Shown here one piece after another: positions 1 to 13,525 of a stretch of 64,000 nucleotides of DNA. The stretch comes from Saccharina japonica (Eukaryota; Sar; Phaeophyceae; Laminariales; Laminariaceae). Positions within the stretch are counted from its first letter, which is position 1. Every line of letters begins with the position of its first letter. Below the pieces are notes generated by a model, which had not been told where the DNA came from, did no database searches, and worked only from the letters and a program-made list of their open reading frames with translations. A program made the position numbers and the translations under genes. The stretch is taken from NCBI GenBank assembly GCA_008828725.1, contig MEHQ01003657.1, positions 1 to 64,000 of the forward strand. The letters run 5' to 3'.

Positions 1-295
1 CCAGCTACTAGATGGTTCGATTAGTCTTTCGCCCCTATACCCAAATCTCACGATCGATTTGCACGTCAGAATCGCTACGAGCCGTTTTTATTTTTTGAGA
101 CTCTAATCCGTGGAAATAGGGATTCAAAACCTGGTATTGGTGTTTTGTCAACGACCTATATCTTATGGCGGATCCCTATGCGTTTATGAAATGTAAAAGT
201 GATTTTGGTTTGCCTGCGGAGTAAATTATATAACCATCAAATATCAGACAAAAATAGTCTACGGTATTTAACACAAAAACCAAGGGTTCTTTACG

Positions 296-640
296 GTGCG
301 GTTTTTCCTATCGGTTCGGTGCGGTTCGGTAACCGAACCGCGTGACCGAACCGCACCGTAGGAAATGTCACAGCACAGAACCGCACCGTAGGAAATATCA
401 CAGCACAGAACCGCACCGTAGGATTTTCAATATATGAAAACCGCACCGAACCGCACCGTAAGATTCTCGATTTCTTAAAACCGCACCGAACCGCAACGTA
501 GGAATGTCATAGAAACCGCACCGCACCGTGTGCATCAAGATACGGCAAAACCCGTTAGATCGGTTATTTAACGGTGCGGTTAACTTGAAACCGTATACAA
601 ACCGCGGTTCCATCAACCGCGGAACGGTGCTATAGGGTCA
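296..640. repeat. Left subterminal array of ACCGCACCG motifs
   Basis: A short inverted pair (cggttcggtgcggttcgg / ccgaaccgcaccg, about 312-360) leads into direct units of gaaccgcaccgtaggaaa plus an AT-rich spacer of varying length, first at 30-bp spacing. The array closes with motifs in reverse orientation. Confidence 0.85.
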
Positions 641-1715
641 CGGTTTCGAAAGGTTTTGGGCAATTTCTGATAGGTTTCGTGTCATAATTGCTCCCGCTAG
701 CTTGGTTGATCTTATGGTATGTCAAATTTTGATTATTAAATTTTGTTATTGACGTTAAAATGCAAAAAAGTTGAATTAAATACATGGCATACTTATATAT
801 TCGGAGTATATATGTACGTATTTCATATTTCATACCAGGTACGTATTAATTTATTCTTAATAATTATTCCTTTTTTATCAGCTAATCTATACGTATATTT
901 AATAGTATTAAATTAACCGAAAAAATATAGAAATTGGATATATGTAAAAACTGAGCAATACAAAAGTACGATAAAATAGAATATGCACAAATATTTCATA
1001 TACAATTACAAATACACAAATACGCAAGGACACAGGGGACCCGGAAATGCGTGCCAAAGCATGCACGCCAGCAAAGCTACTTTGCCACACATCGCCACAC
1101 CCCACCGCCGACACCACCACACCGGGGCGTGAAAAGCTACTACCGGTACGGAACTTGCGGATGCGCAGCCTTCCCCAGCCGAAGAGGTGCAAGCTAGAAG
1201 CACATCCGGTCTGCAGCCCGCAGCCGGTGCCCCGGAGCCCGCAGCCAGTCAGTGTTGCGCAGTCCGCAGCTGGTCAGCAGTCGGCCTGTGCAGCTTTGGC
1301 CCCCCACCCCGCCGTCGGTTCTATGCTGGGGCCTGCACTATAGGAAGCCGCCGCGACCTGCCCTCCTCCGGCCGCGACTGCGCTATTAGTCGACTCAGCA
1401 GTTCGTCGTGAAATAATCGACGTTGCGGAGGAAGCCTGGGGCAAGGTCTACCCCGTGTCGTAGTTGTTGCTCTCTTCACTTTGCGTGGAAAGTAAACAAT
1501 ATATAAAATAAATATGTACGTACCTTGCACGAAAACCGTACGAACCCGCGGGTTTTGCGTTGTTATCATACGATGCCTGTAACGGTTTCGTTAGTGCAGT
1601 AGTGCCCCGAGAAAAGGGGCAAAAACAGTGCGAAACCGCGGTTTTGTAAGGTTTACTCATACGGTGCACCGTCGAGAAACAGGGGTTATGAACGGTTTTC
1701 CCTACGGGGATTGGA

Positions 1716-2010
1716 ACCGCACCGTAGAAAAATCCATTAAACGCGGAACCGCACCGAACCGCACCGTAGGATGTATCACAGCACCGAACCGCACCGTAGG
1801 ATTTATTAAATCTAAAAAAACCGCACCGAACCGCACCGTAGGATTTTTGATTTTTGAAAACCGAACCGAACCGCACCGTAGGATGCACGAAAAAACGAAC
1901 CGCACCGTGGGATTTACAAAATCGGATAGCCGCAACGAACCGCTCCGTAAGATTTCCGCTTTCTGAAAACCGCACCGAACCGGAGCGTAGGATTTTCGAA
2001 AAAAAAAAAA
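1716..2010. repeat. Right subterminal array of ACCGCACCG motifs
   Basis: About eight direct units of accgcaccgaaccgcaccg followed by taggat and a T/A-rich spacer. The core is more conserved than the spacers, as expected if the core is a protein-binding site. Confidence 0.85.
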
Positions 2011-2054
2011 GAACCGTGCACGGACGGTTAACCGTAAAGAACCCTGCAGAAATC

Positions 2055-4603
2055 AAACGTGGCTTGTTACATTAACCTGATTTTGGCCCTTTGCAAACTG
2101 TATGTTACATTTGTTTCATATAGTTGTAGCATTGGTTTTCGCCCTTGAATGGTCGTTTAGCTTGTCGCTGGTAAACACGGCTGTAGTACTAGTTTTCACC
2201 CTATCGACAAATTTGATTTGGCAAGGCCCGAAACGTTATAGGCTAGATTGTACTGCATGGATCATACTTCTTCGTGTCAAGCCTACATCGATCACCTTTT
2301 GTGGATCGGTCAGGATTTACAGTTACACGAGTGTACTAAGCTATGGCTATGTGCAGTTGCTTGCGAAATATATGTCACGCGCTGGGACGGGAAAACAGAA
2401 ACCAAAGTTTTATGAATTGTGCCGAAGCAGGATTTTATTAGTGTTTACGATAGAAGTAACACAAAAAGTAACAATTTAATCCCGCTGATACGTGGAAACC
2501 CAACCTCGTATGATTAAGGTGTGTTTGTGGTGGAACTAAACACAATTTAGAAGGCGACGCCTCCATAAATACTAAGGAAATTGTAGTGTGGCATGCGGCA
2601 AACAATACGGATTACCCAAACAGAAACTAGCAGACTACAGGAACGGAAGTACAGCATATGTGGCGCCGGCAGGGATGACAGCAGTGCCGCCGATGCTATC
2701 CAAGGACCGCAAGCAGCAGCACAGTTGCCTGCAGCTACGTCGCGGCGTAAAATGGCAGGATAAATATGAGCTACATCATCTAAAACTGCATCGTCAGCTC
2801 CAGCAGCAGCAGTACAAAACAGAGCAGCAGAAGCGAATACTTTCGTTTTTTTTTTGCATCTTTGAGAACGACAAAACTTATTATCGTGTGCTGCTCCTGC
2901 TGCGGCCCTCGACCTAATCGCGACACCGCGACGGTACGCCAAGCTACAAGCCCGCCCGGCACCCGACGTATATAGACCGTAGCGGCGCGTTGAAAATAAT
3001 GCTATAATACACGACGATCTGTTCATGGGTTTTGGCCTACAATAAAGGCAGTACGAGTGCGAGTACATGTACATACGAACATAGGAGTTGCAGTACTCGT
3101 ACGAGTAGCTTTTAATGAACAACGCATTCTCCACGACACCAAGCTGGCGAGAGCGTACAGGATCAGACCGCAGGCCGTCCGCAGGACCCGCAAGGAAAAT
3201 CAAACACAGCTCGTACATGTCATGCTCGAGCTACTCCTCTTTAGGCGTGAAGCTCCCACCGGTTGTTGTGTTGTGTAGAGCAATCAGCACAAAGACGTTC
3301 TCATTACAAAGATTGCTCTGTTTGTGTAGGATCTGAGAGACAAAAGATACAGTCGCTTTTAATCAATTAATACTTTCCCTAAAGTAAGTTTTCGTTGACT
3401 CAGAAAACATTTGCCTCTAACCTATACTTTGGGATAACATTTACCCTGGAAGACAAGTGAAAGTAATAAAGATAACAAATACAAAACTCAATGATCATAC
3501 GAAGTAGGTATATACAACGTCATTTCGCTGGAAATAACGAAAACACGGGGTGTACTAAGGGAAACGGGGGGTCACAATCAAGCGAGAACAATCCGGTTGA
3601 GGTACGCCCAGGCCTCAAGGGCACGCCGCAGCCTCAAATAGGCACATCGAGATAGGCACGCCGCAGTCGTAAGTAATTGAGATAGGCAAGATAATAGGTG
3701 AATGTAATTTATGCCTTCCACCATACTTAGACGCCGCTGAAACCTAATAATCACGCCAAGGCAACTCTCACACGGGTTCAATGTATTCAATAGAGTTGAT
3801 CTTGTTCAATCCCACAATCGTTTAAGTTGATTTGTGTTTCAGGCATATTTACCTATTTTGATTCATACAACACTGATGTTTACTAGTTGAGGGTTTCAGA
3901 CATTAATGCCCATCTCTCAACACATGAGTTAAATCACAAGGCGAACTACTTGGAATCAGTGATCATTTCGCCTATTACAAACATACAACTACATTTTGTA
4001 CGCTTGGTGTTAGTTTGGGATAAACGATTGTGCATGAAATAGATAAGAATATTATACAATTAATAGCTTAAAGACGATTTAAAACAAACTATTATACAGT
4101 TGTCCACGTCACCTGCCGTTGCTGTAGCAATAACTCGTACAGAATAATGGTGTACCGCGCTACGCATAAAATCCACGATACTCGACTATTAAAAGGTATT
4201 TTGTACAGGCTCGAAGAGAACCATCGTACGATGGTGACATCATTGTTTCATTACCGTGTACGACTTGAAATAGATGCACTACTGCATATGTTGAGTGGTT
4301 TTCGCGGAGGGGAGCTAACCCTTTTAATAATGAAACAGGGGATGCTGTGTGTGTGTTGCCTAAACATGAAACGCGTTCTTTCTACCTACATCAGTACACC
4401 TAGTGAAACTCCTAACTCATAATTCTAGAGAGATAACAATAGTGTGGCCACAGACTGTGAGACAGAGAGGTTCTAAAGCGTATATGATACGAAACAAACT
4501 TTGATTCGCACTTTTCATAAAAAGCAAACCATCAATTTGAAATCGAAAAATATTGCATACGCGGGCGAGCACATAATCAAAGCCCTGCGTAGCTTCTGTT
4601 TGC
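2055..4603. other. Intergenic, no gene recognised
   Basis: Only short ORFs without recognisable domains. A CAG-rich patch (about 2700-2835) gives Gln-rich frames. No element ends or RNA genes were recognised. Confidence 0.5.
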
Positions 4604-4611
4604 CCCATTAC

Positions 4612-6466
4612 CAGGGCTGGGAGTTGGCTGTAGTTACCGGCTAGTTATAAGTTGGCTGGGTATAAGTTGGCTGGGCCAGCCAACTAATTGACTTTAGTTT
4701 ACTAGTTGGCTGTCGCTGGCCTATTAGTCGACTAAAGGCAGGCGAGCGAATCGAGCCAAAATAACTACCCCCGGCCAAGGGTGTCGCGCTGAAGGCGCCG
4801 CCGGAGGGTACAAATACGCTATTTTGGCATCATTTTTCGACCAAAAAACATGATAAATGGGCGAAGTTAATCTATGGTTTTGATAACGAACAGGTATATT
4901 TCTAAACTTCGTCTCTGTTTGTCGGATATTAAAGAGATGCACCAGAAAAAATATAGTTCATACTCGGGCGGCAGGCAGAAGCACATCACCAGTACAAACT
5001 AAAAATAGGACACAAAATAGACTCGGATCGCCCAGACTAGACTGGGATCGACCAACTGAGACTGGGATCGTCACACAGCTCAGGACGGGCATCGCTCAAA
5101 CACCCGAGCCACACGTGCTCATCATCTAGTTGACACACTCATGACAGAGACATACTTGTATTGTTACAGAAATATCACGTTGGGACTAAGTTTTCGCCAT
5201 CACAGTTGACCGCATTACCCGTAAGACCAATGTTCTACCTTTTACTTTTATACTCGTATGGTGCGTCCGGCACAAAATATTTCCAATGACGTTTACGGAG
5301 TAGTCATAACTCATGAAAAGTATATTCGTGGCCGCAAAGACAAGGAAAATCGATGCTGAGAACGAGCAAAAAAAAACATTTTCAACACTAAATTCAAGTA
5401 GTTACGCAAAAATGCATAAAAAATTATGTCTCCAAGACCGACCAAAATCGACCAAAATAAGTCATTTTGAGCAAATTGATGAATATCTCACGCAATTTCG
5501 TATTGCTGCAAACGAAAACAAACGGGCTGGAGGTGTGCACGAGAGCAATCGTTTGCCGTATTCTATTAGTATCTCGCACGATTTGTCAAACAGTAGTAAC
5601 CATGGGAAAATGACCTTCGATATACAGTGTTTCCCCTCATTAATCTTCCTTTAAAGCCAGTTTTAGTCATAGCTCCCTAATCAAGTGCTCATAATTTGGG
5701 TGTGAAAGTATTACACACAGGGAAACAAGGGGCAAGTTTATACATTTTTTGAATAAACGAGGCGAATTGATATTAAATTAAAATTACAAACAACGAGAAG
5801 CTGCGCGCAGTGTTGAACTTTCGGACGGTGCCTCCAGATTTGCGAACAGCTAAACACATCCTGAGAAATGTACCTTGGTGCGGGGGATGTATTGGAAATA
5901 TAGAAATATTGTTCCAGATGAACTACAAAGATGCAGAACCCCGCAAATCTCTTCGCATCAAAAGTATTAACCCCTGTCCCCGTTCGGGGCGCTTGGAAAA
6001 CCGGCGCTCCTTCTGTACGCGGCAGCGAACCGCTACCTTGTCGCGTGCACTTGCTTTCGGAGGAGCTCTTGGAAAACCGGCGCTCCTTCTGTACGCGGCA
6101 GCGAACCGCTACTTGTCGCGTGCACTTGCTTTCGGAGGAGCGCTCAATACAGTGACTTCTTCATCGTACGCTTTATCACGGCCATGGTCCGTCGAAAGGC
6201 CAGGCTCAGCGATCAGGGCACCCTCTGCCCTGCCATCGGCACCGGCACCGTCGATGTCGATAGGTTGATGCGCCATGAGTTGTGGGAGACATCCCCCTGT
6301 GCGTGGACGCCGACAAATACGCACCCCGTATCCAAACAAGCCTTCCTACAAGCAAAGAAAAGTAAAATACAAAGTAGTTGGATAAGTGGTACCGCCGTAA
6401 CCAACTTTAAAAACTAGCCAGCTAATAACTATCTGGCAACAATTAGTCAGCCAACTCACAGCCCTA
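4612..6466. mobile_element. hAT-like non-autonomous element 2 (GTTGGCTG subterminal motif)
   Basis: The left end cagggctgggagttggctg (4612-4630) matches the complement of the right end (6448-6466) at 17 of 19 positions. The element is flanked by a perfect 8-bp direct repeat, cccattac, at 4604-4611 and 6467-6474. CAGGG termini with an 8-bp duplication are the hAT signature. The sub-ends carry many gttggctg/cagccaac copies. The interior holds unrecognised ORFs (e.g. 5313-5654 plus) and a 76-bp tandem repeat, but no transposase motif. Confidence 0.85.
5993..6143. repeat. 76-bp tandem duplication inside hAT-like element 2
   Basis: Two copies (5993-6068 and 6069-6143), nearly identical; the second lacks one base. 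The sequence is GC-rich compared with its surroundings. Confidence 0.9.
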
Positions 6467-6532
6467 CCCATTACCCTTCAACGATATGATCCGTCGATTC
6501 ATCGGACACCGAAATAAATAGAAAGGGAAACT

Positions 6533-6840
6533 GCATGAATCAGGTATACCTGAACCATTTAAACAAAACTCAGATACACACTACAAAAAAATGGACAACG
6601 CACACCACCAACGTTGTTTTTCACAAGTCTTTGGCTGGGAGAAATAATGAAACATACTTCGGAATTTGCGCCTGAACAGCAGAATGATAGCGAGTGTATA
6701 ATATGTGTCCTCCAACCAATTGATACATGTTTGTTGTTTTCAGTACATGTACTACAGCAGAATGATAGAGAAAGTGTGTTTCCTCAAAACTCTTTGATGC
6801 ATGCTGTATGCTATTTCCAGTACAGGTTATAACATCGGTC
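6533..6840 (+). repeat. Dispersed repeat family A, copy 1
   Basis: Shares with 27093-27330 (same strand) and 36885-37075 (opposite strand) a caggtatacctg-like start, a T-rich stretch with ttggctg, and a well-conserved block gaatttgcgcctgaacagca. Within copy 1, cagcagaatgatag recurs. No coding potential recognised. Confidence 0.6.
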
Positions 6841-6985
6841 GTATACACGGAACTTCTGTGAGTTGTGTTACACTTTCATACACGTACACGGAAAGTCGAT
6901 ATGGAAGTTAGGTACGCTCCATGCCCCAATGCCCGGGGTAACAGTGTATTCGTAAACCTATCTAAGTACCGGTACCTATCGTACC

Positions 6986-7420
6986 TACCGTGTAACACGG
7001 AAAAAAACAGACGCCCCTTAGTTAACACCCCCCCCCCACATAAGCACACCGGTTGACATTTCTTTTACTTTGTTTTTCATCAGTCGCTTTCTCAACGGAG
7101 GTACATTGAATTACACAACCCCTACGTGTGTAAACCTGAAAACAGTACCAAACTCCATAAATATAACACCACCTGGTGGATGGATACATTTAACAATTCA
7201 CAATGAACTCACGCCGGTATGCACACCAGCATGGGGTCAACTGCTGCGACCCCTCACAGTGGGCCTAAAGAGTCTGCCGCTTCGACCCCACCTATAGCTA
7301 CTGCTGCCGCGCCTATAGCGATGATCTTGTCGTTTTTCTCCGGGAACAGCGCGCTTACCGGTACTGGAACTAACGGTATACGGGCCGAGACCACATTTGA
7401 TCTGTACGGTTTTACTGTTA
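6986..7420. mobile_element. Truncated copy of the TA/CCGT TIR element
   Basis: Begins taccgtgtaacacgg, matching the terminus of the complete element at 31918-32927. It then tracks that element in inverted orientation for about 400 bp, including a Ser/Thr/Pro/Ala-rich frame (AASTPPIATAAAP, SFFSGNSALTGTGTN). The reading frame is broken by a frameshift near 7215 and no second terminus is found. Confidence 0.6.
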
Positions 7421-7560
7421 TTTTAAAATGGGTTATCATATTTGTTCAGTGGAATATATTTTGGCGCCCAAATGAAAATTTACATTGTAACACTGCGGTG
7501 TAAGAGGTGCGTATGACGCTATAAAATTGAAGCTTGTATATTACATTGTCTGCGCAAAGT

Positions 7561-7920
7561 AGCACCGGTGAGCGAGGAGGTCACCACGAAGTCTGTTAAT
7601 AGCTACATGGAGAGTTCGAGGCCACCCCTGAGCTACATGCTCGTTGGGACATTTTTTCTGCAAATGTAAAAACAAAATGTTGACAAAGAGTAGCAGAAAG
7701 CGCGAGGTCGTGCGTTTTAAAAAATAGATCATAATAGACGAGCGTTGTGAAGGATTAACCCTCTGCGCGATGATAATCAATGCAATAACCGTTGTTAGGG
7801 GGGAGGGAGGAGGAGCCTACTTTGTGAGCCAGGATCTGAGTTACGACTAGAGAGGGAGAAAGACAGAAGTGCGAAGAAAAAAAATGGGATATAAATAGTA
7901 AAAAAAAAATTATCGTCAAC
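7561..7920 (+). repeat. SINE-like repeat, copy 1
   Basis: A head with a B-box-like agttcgag is followed by gctcgttgggac and a T run. The body contains agcagaaagcgcgagg and gacgagcgttg, and the purine-rich tail contains ggatctgagttacgac...gacagaagtgcgaag. It aligns over its length to 23881-24205 and, inverted, to 13885-14215. Confidence 0.6.
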
Positions 7921-8450
7921 ATCCATAGTCGCCGTAGCACGTACACATCACATCGTGCGTATTGTACTTGACAGTGCTAGCTACATGATGTGCAAGTTCA
8001 TATAATTATAACTATACCTGTAAATAAGGGACGGTTGTGCTGCCTATCTGTAGTCTTACAGTTCAAACCAAGTTCCAACCAATGTTTTTATGTTTATAAT
8101 AGAATATATACGTATTTAGGGTCCAAACCTGATTATGATATTGCAACTGCTGTGTAAGTGGTAGTAAAACTGCTGTTGTGTACGTAACAGGTGTATTGCG
8201 ATAATAAAAAAAAACTTGTGTATGGCAATGAAAAAAAAAGTTAATTTATTACACATCTTTGTACGTTTCGTGATCGTGCATAGTACCTGATACATCAACT
8301 CATACGTATCGTACTTCATGGTACAAGCTACATGCCGTGATTGATCATTGTCTTTGAAGTATACATCTATATAGAAAGAAAAAAACTGTAAATCTTGCCT
8401 ATGTTGTGTTCTGGCGGTGTATATTATAACAATCATAGGCCAAACCGTAC

Positions 8451-8548
8451 TGGTGGAGGACGGAGAAGAACATATATTGTGAGCCCGGTTCTGAGTGACT
8501 AGGAAGGAGAGGGAAAGGAAGGGAAAATCATATTATAGCGATGGATAA
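8451..8548 (+). repeat. SINE-like repeat, tail-only copy
   Basis: Matches the tail of copy 1: ggagga...ttgtgagcccggttctgagt...ggagaggga. The head is missing, i.e. it is 5'-truncated. Confidence 0.45.
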
Positions 8549-11500
8549 AACATATTAACAGCTTCCATTTAGGACAGACGTCGTAGAGCCTTCATCTATC
8601 AAGTAGTCGTGCCGACGGTTTTACTGCTTGACCTGGGTGCACGCGACCGACACTGGTACCCGGAACTACTGCCTCTTCTGTAACATTGACATAAACGTAC
8701 TCAAAGTACACAAACCGTAAAGAGCATAACTTTGTAAATTTGAGAGGGGACTACAGCATAACATATTCACATGTACCGTGGTTTTACAGGTGAAAACACA
8801 GCGACTTTTGTATTCGTTACTCGCTTGTTCGTGAGGAATACGGAACCATCTAATTGATCTGATTGGTGAAATCTACTGTAGAGGTTACGGAGTATTGGCC
8901 GAGATATAAAACAAAACTACTCTCGATCTACATGACATTTACAGTATAGCTCGAACACTTAAAACATTACGTCATGATCTACAGCCAACGTCAGAGACAG
9001 GGGAATAGGGTCTATATACTCAAAAAATGGTAGCGGCCTGAATTGGCTGGTCGACGTACAGTACGCTACTTATCCAACTTAATATCTTACGTCAGCTAGG
9101 CATCGTGACTTATTCCATTTATATTTTGTAGCGGGCACGTTCACATTCATACATATCTTCTTCAAGCAAACGTGCAAACCTACAAACTGCTTGACATAAG
9201 TACAGATTCTTTTTCTAAGGGTCGATCTCAACAAGAGTAAACTTCTGATTAATACGGGATTTTCGATTAGTGCGGGTAAAAATACGGTTTTATTGAGTAA
9301 ATAAAGAAATAAGCCCGGGTAAAACTGGTCTCGAAATTTTACAGTTTATTAGTTTTTTTTTCACGCACTTTACTGCAGGTCATCCCTTATCGCAGAAGGT
9401 TCAATAGCATTTTGACCATTCCTTATCTTGTTGACACAGTGACTGCACGGAGGTGGCCAACCTATCGACCTCGATGAGGGTAGTAGCTCGATCGTTTGTA
9501 GTGTTGGGCGTGGTAGCACGACGAGTTGGTCATGGTTTCCACTCTCAAGGCCCTGACACATGCCTACGAGCAAGGCCGAAAGCAGTGTGGAACGAACACA
9601 AGGATAGTTTCTAGCGGGAGCTGCTGCTGTTATGACGGTTTTGGGCTTGATTGACGATGAGTAGCGAGCAGGGCATTCATTAGGCGTTGCGTTGTTGCGC
9701 TAGCCCAACATTTGCAAAAAAAACAAAGTTTTACTCAACAGTTGCCACGAGTCTGTTTGCGCAAAGCTCAACACGCGGTTTATAGGCGCGCAACATTTTC
9801 CGCCTAAGGGTGATTAGTTTTTGCGCGTTTGTTTTTCGCCGGAGTCGATTACATTTTTCGAGGTCTATTTTTCATGATACTTTGTCGTACTTGAACATAT
9901 TTTAGGCCCTCTGTCCTGTTCACCATAGTCGAAAACTAACATTAGGCAGCTTTTGCTATTAGCCGTAGGCTCTTCCTCTATTTGAGGCGCGTTTTCCTGT
10001 CAGCCGTAGCCGAAAACTATTTAAATGCATAATTACTTTGTTTTGGTGAGTATATTCGCGCAGGAATCGCAATTTGTTTCGCCACGGCGGACATCCTGGG
10101 GTCCTCCAGGGGCCCTCCAGGGGGGCACTGCCTGGGGGGGCCTCCTGCGCGGCGCAGGCATGTCGCGTGCTCAACACTTCTTAAATCGCCTGCTTCGCGC
10201 CTCGCCACCGACGCCAATCCACTGACCAATTCTATTCCCTGGTAGCGAGGCACTGGTACGCGTACTGGTATAGATTTACACGTTTTAGAATCTGAGAAAA
10301 TACGGAAAAAATAAGAAAGATTGCGTATCGTTAATACCCACACTAAGGCGTTCAATGCGCAATTTCATATTTGAGGCAAAGCGTATGAACTGCTTTTCCT
10401 TGTGAAGTTGATTTTTAAATTGAAATAAGAAACCTACCGCGCGCATACGACAGAACAACGGACATGGCCAAGCTTCCCGCCCCGGACGATGGACCAAGAC
10501 GACCCAAGCCCCAAACATCGATACATTACTGGCATTGCGTAAGCGGCGGACGAGCGACAAACCGGCGATCGGGCGACCGACCGCTATAGCGGATGTGTGG
10601 ATGATGGTGGGTTGACAAAGGCGGCATATTTATCAATAAGAAGGACGAAATTAAGGAATACATGTAAAACAAAACGCCTTACCCTAGCAGTGTTTCCTTC
10701 GCTCTACGTTGTGGGCTACATACTTACTACGGTACAATATTTTGCAATCGGTTCGGTGCTCTCAGCAAGCTGCTCAAAACCAATGCATCAGACGCGCCGG
10801 GTTTATACACCGTGGGCCCTCGATAAAGGAGTCCACAGGCGAGCCAAACATCAATGGAACAGAAAGACAGTCGACCGCTCATGAACGCTTTGCGTTCTAT
10901 CTCACACCAGCTCTCAGCACAAAACAAAAGCGTTACACTCTTCGTAAAATCAGTCATAAAACAGTACTCCGTGGGCAACCGAGGTAACTGTATCCAACGA
11001 TATAAAATAAAAGCATGACCGAATAAATAAACAGACCCCCTTCCTCAAATTATATTTGAAATACGAAATCCTGAACCAACACTACACAGATGCTCCGTGT
11101 ATACTCATTGCAGAGTCGAGAAGAGTATACTCCGTATATAGAGTGTTATTCGTACTCGGATCAGAGTACTGAGAGTATAGGAGTACCGGTGTCCTGAATA
11201 CTCGAGTGCTTGGGAGTATGAGCAGTCTATCGTTGATGTGATAAAGAAATTCGTGCAAAAACAGGTACGTCATTTACTTTAAATTTGACACGTTGACCGC
11301 TCCCCGGGTGTATGTGTATAACTTGGTGTATGTGTATAACTTGGTGTTCTTTCAAGGGTTCGATTGGCTACGTCTACCAAGGATTCCTAAGATATACTAT
11401 CAAATGTAATGATTGTTTCACTCCTGAAAAAAATTAACTAGATCAAACCACGCCTTTCGTTTAGACGCATTACGTGATCACCGGTTAGAGGTACATCAGG

Positions 11501-12850
11501 GGGTGATTTACGCGGCCTCGTCACATCCAGACCGCAATTATACACATACATGGATGACGACATTTCGCCGGTTACACATAGTTCAAAAGGTGGAAATAAC
11601 AGAAATCGTCCCTCTTTATCGACTAAGTTGTTTCGCGCAGCAGGAATCAAAGCTTATGTTGGATTCCTTAGTCGACTCCCTTTTGATGAGGCATTAGTCC
11701 GTTTGGGTAGTGTCGAAAGGTTGAATTATTATATTTCAACCATATACACACTTACTGTATGGCAGCACAGGGGAAAGTACTGCTGTCGCCTGTTCAATTT
11801 TGTTTGGTTTGGAAAGGCTTTTAATCCGTACAGGGTTTTTTTTCAACCCACTACCTAAATAATTGAGGCTGGGCACTTACTGAATTTGTCAGTATCGATT
11901 ATACTGTCAAACAGGTCAATGAGTATACTGGATTGCAGCATGATCCTAGCCGAGAAAGAGAGTAACGCCAAGCGAAGCGAGAGCAATCAGACCTCCCTCG
12001 GCTGTTGTGGGGGCACCGCTGTGGGGGCCACCGTAGGCCGGCATAACACGCGTTTCCGCTTAATTTACATTAACAATAGAGGCTCCCACAAGAATTGACC
12101 GGGGTGGTATCGGTTATTCGCACATAAAATCAAAAAGGGAGTTGTAACAAAAATGCATGCAACTTGTTGCCATGATGTCACGATGTTCATGATGTTGGCT
12201 TTCGAGCATGTACATCATACACCGTTTTGATATAAATTTATTTTTGCTACTCCATCGCTCTGACCTTTGGGCCACAATTTTTGTTCGCCCTCTGACCTTT
12301 AGGCCACAGATTTTGTACGCTCTCACCAGCTCAGGCTCCCATCTTTGGGCCACTAATTAGTACGCTATCACCAGCTGCAAACTCACAAGAAATAACATTC
12401 TAAAAAAAAACGACACCAAGTATTATTGAACAAATCGAAGGAACTCCACATGTAAACGGTATTAGGTTAAATATACGAAAACGCAGAGCTAGAGAACACA
12501 CGAAACCTATACAAAGCGGATGAAAGGAACGCGTCACAAGGCCAACCAGCCGGATGGATACGAAGAGTGTAATCGACAAACAGCAACACAGGGGGAAATG
12601 TACAAATAGGGGGGAAACTAATCCCGGGGGGGGGGGGTGGCGGAGATCTTTCAGCGAAGTTAAAAAAAAGGAACCCTACGTCCCTACATTTACGAATGCA
12701 CTACAAAGCATATAACTAAAACGAAAACACAGGCCTGACGAAATGACAATACGAGTATAGGGTACAAATAAGTTCATAGCACCGCCCGAAAAACTACGTT
12801 TTATCTGTAGCCCAAACATAAATCAGGCGAACCGTGCGCAGATTACGAGA
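8549..12850. other. Intergenic, no gene recognised
   Basis: No domain-bearing ORF. Minor features: a GC-rich cctccagggg patch (about 10094-10141), a perfect 18-bp tandem pair (11308-11343), degenerate ~50-bp units with a tttgggccac core (about 12260-12350), and a G run near 12629. Confidence 0.5.
11308..11343. repeat. 18-bp perfect tandem pair
   Basis: gtgtatgtgtataacttg occurs twice head to tail. Confidence 0.9.
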
Positions 12851-12854
12851 TACC

Positions 12855-13000
12855 AAGGTGGGCTGTGTACGGGAAGTGCCGTCACATACGAGAAACGGGA
12901 TTGACCCGGAGCGTATATGTTTCAAAGGGTGTGAACCGAGGTACACCGTGAATGGAAAATCGGTTCGCTATTGCTCCTACTCGCCCGCAACGGTATGCCT
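12855..13000. repeat. Dispersed repeat family B, short diverged copy
   Basis: Shares cgtcac...gggattgaccc, the aaacgtat-like run and the tgtgaac context with the copies at 13526 and 16250. Low identity. Confidence 0.35.
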
Positions 13001-13525
13001 AACTTTTCATATGTTACATATACAACTCAACACCAGTTAGGTTCTAAACAATTAAGGCAAATAGCACCGTCAACTTCATCACTCCTCAACGACAAATAAC
13101 GTTCCGAGAGAGACGCATAATGCACTCCATAAAACATAAAAATCAACTGGAGAATATGACAAACCTTTAACATTCCGTTGGCCGTCATCTTTAACAAAGC
13201 ACGCAAACATGAACAAGCACTTTCACTACTGTAGATTAAAATCGATAACATAGCTGTATTAATCAGTTTAATCCGTTAATACTCCAAAATGTACGCAGCT
13301 CGTGAGCTAGTCTAGCTCTTATGTGGTCTATAGCTTAGCTCTTCTACGCCTACATATCTACCAGTCTAAACATGCAAAAATTTAGTGGGATACAGTACCA
13401 AAACATCGTTGTTTCAAACCATTTGCCTCATACATACAGCATATAGATCCTAATATGAAATGTCTCCATGCAAAATAAAAGCTGTTACTCTACACACGAA
13501 AATATGTAAAGATAGCATACCACCG

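Larger units (their letters stand above)
282..2046. mobile_element. hAT-like non-autonomous element 1 (ACCGCACCG subterminal arrays)
   Basis: Terminal inverted repeats of 16 bp (aagggttctttacggt at 282-297; its complement with one change at 2031-2046) bound 1,765 bp. The flanking 8-mers caaaaacc (274-281) and cagaaatc (2047-2054) differ at two positions and look like a decayed 8-bp target-site duplication, the hAT hallmark. Both sub-ends are filled with ACCGCACCG/CGGTGCGGT copies. A GC-rich core (about 1040-1440) has no recognisable transposase. Open frames through the arrays (e.g. 1448-2056 minus) are repeat artefacts. Confidence 0.65.

Noticed and set aside
296..640. CRISPR-like array (regular 30-bp spacing)
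   Set aside because: Eukaryotic context; spacers are similar AT-rich drift rather than unique inserts; it sits inside a TIR element.
1448..2056. 202-codon minus ORF
   Set aside because: Made of the TVRFGAV/PTVRFG repeat produced by the ACCGCACCG array.
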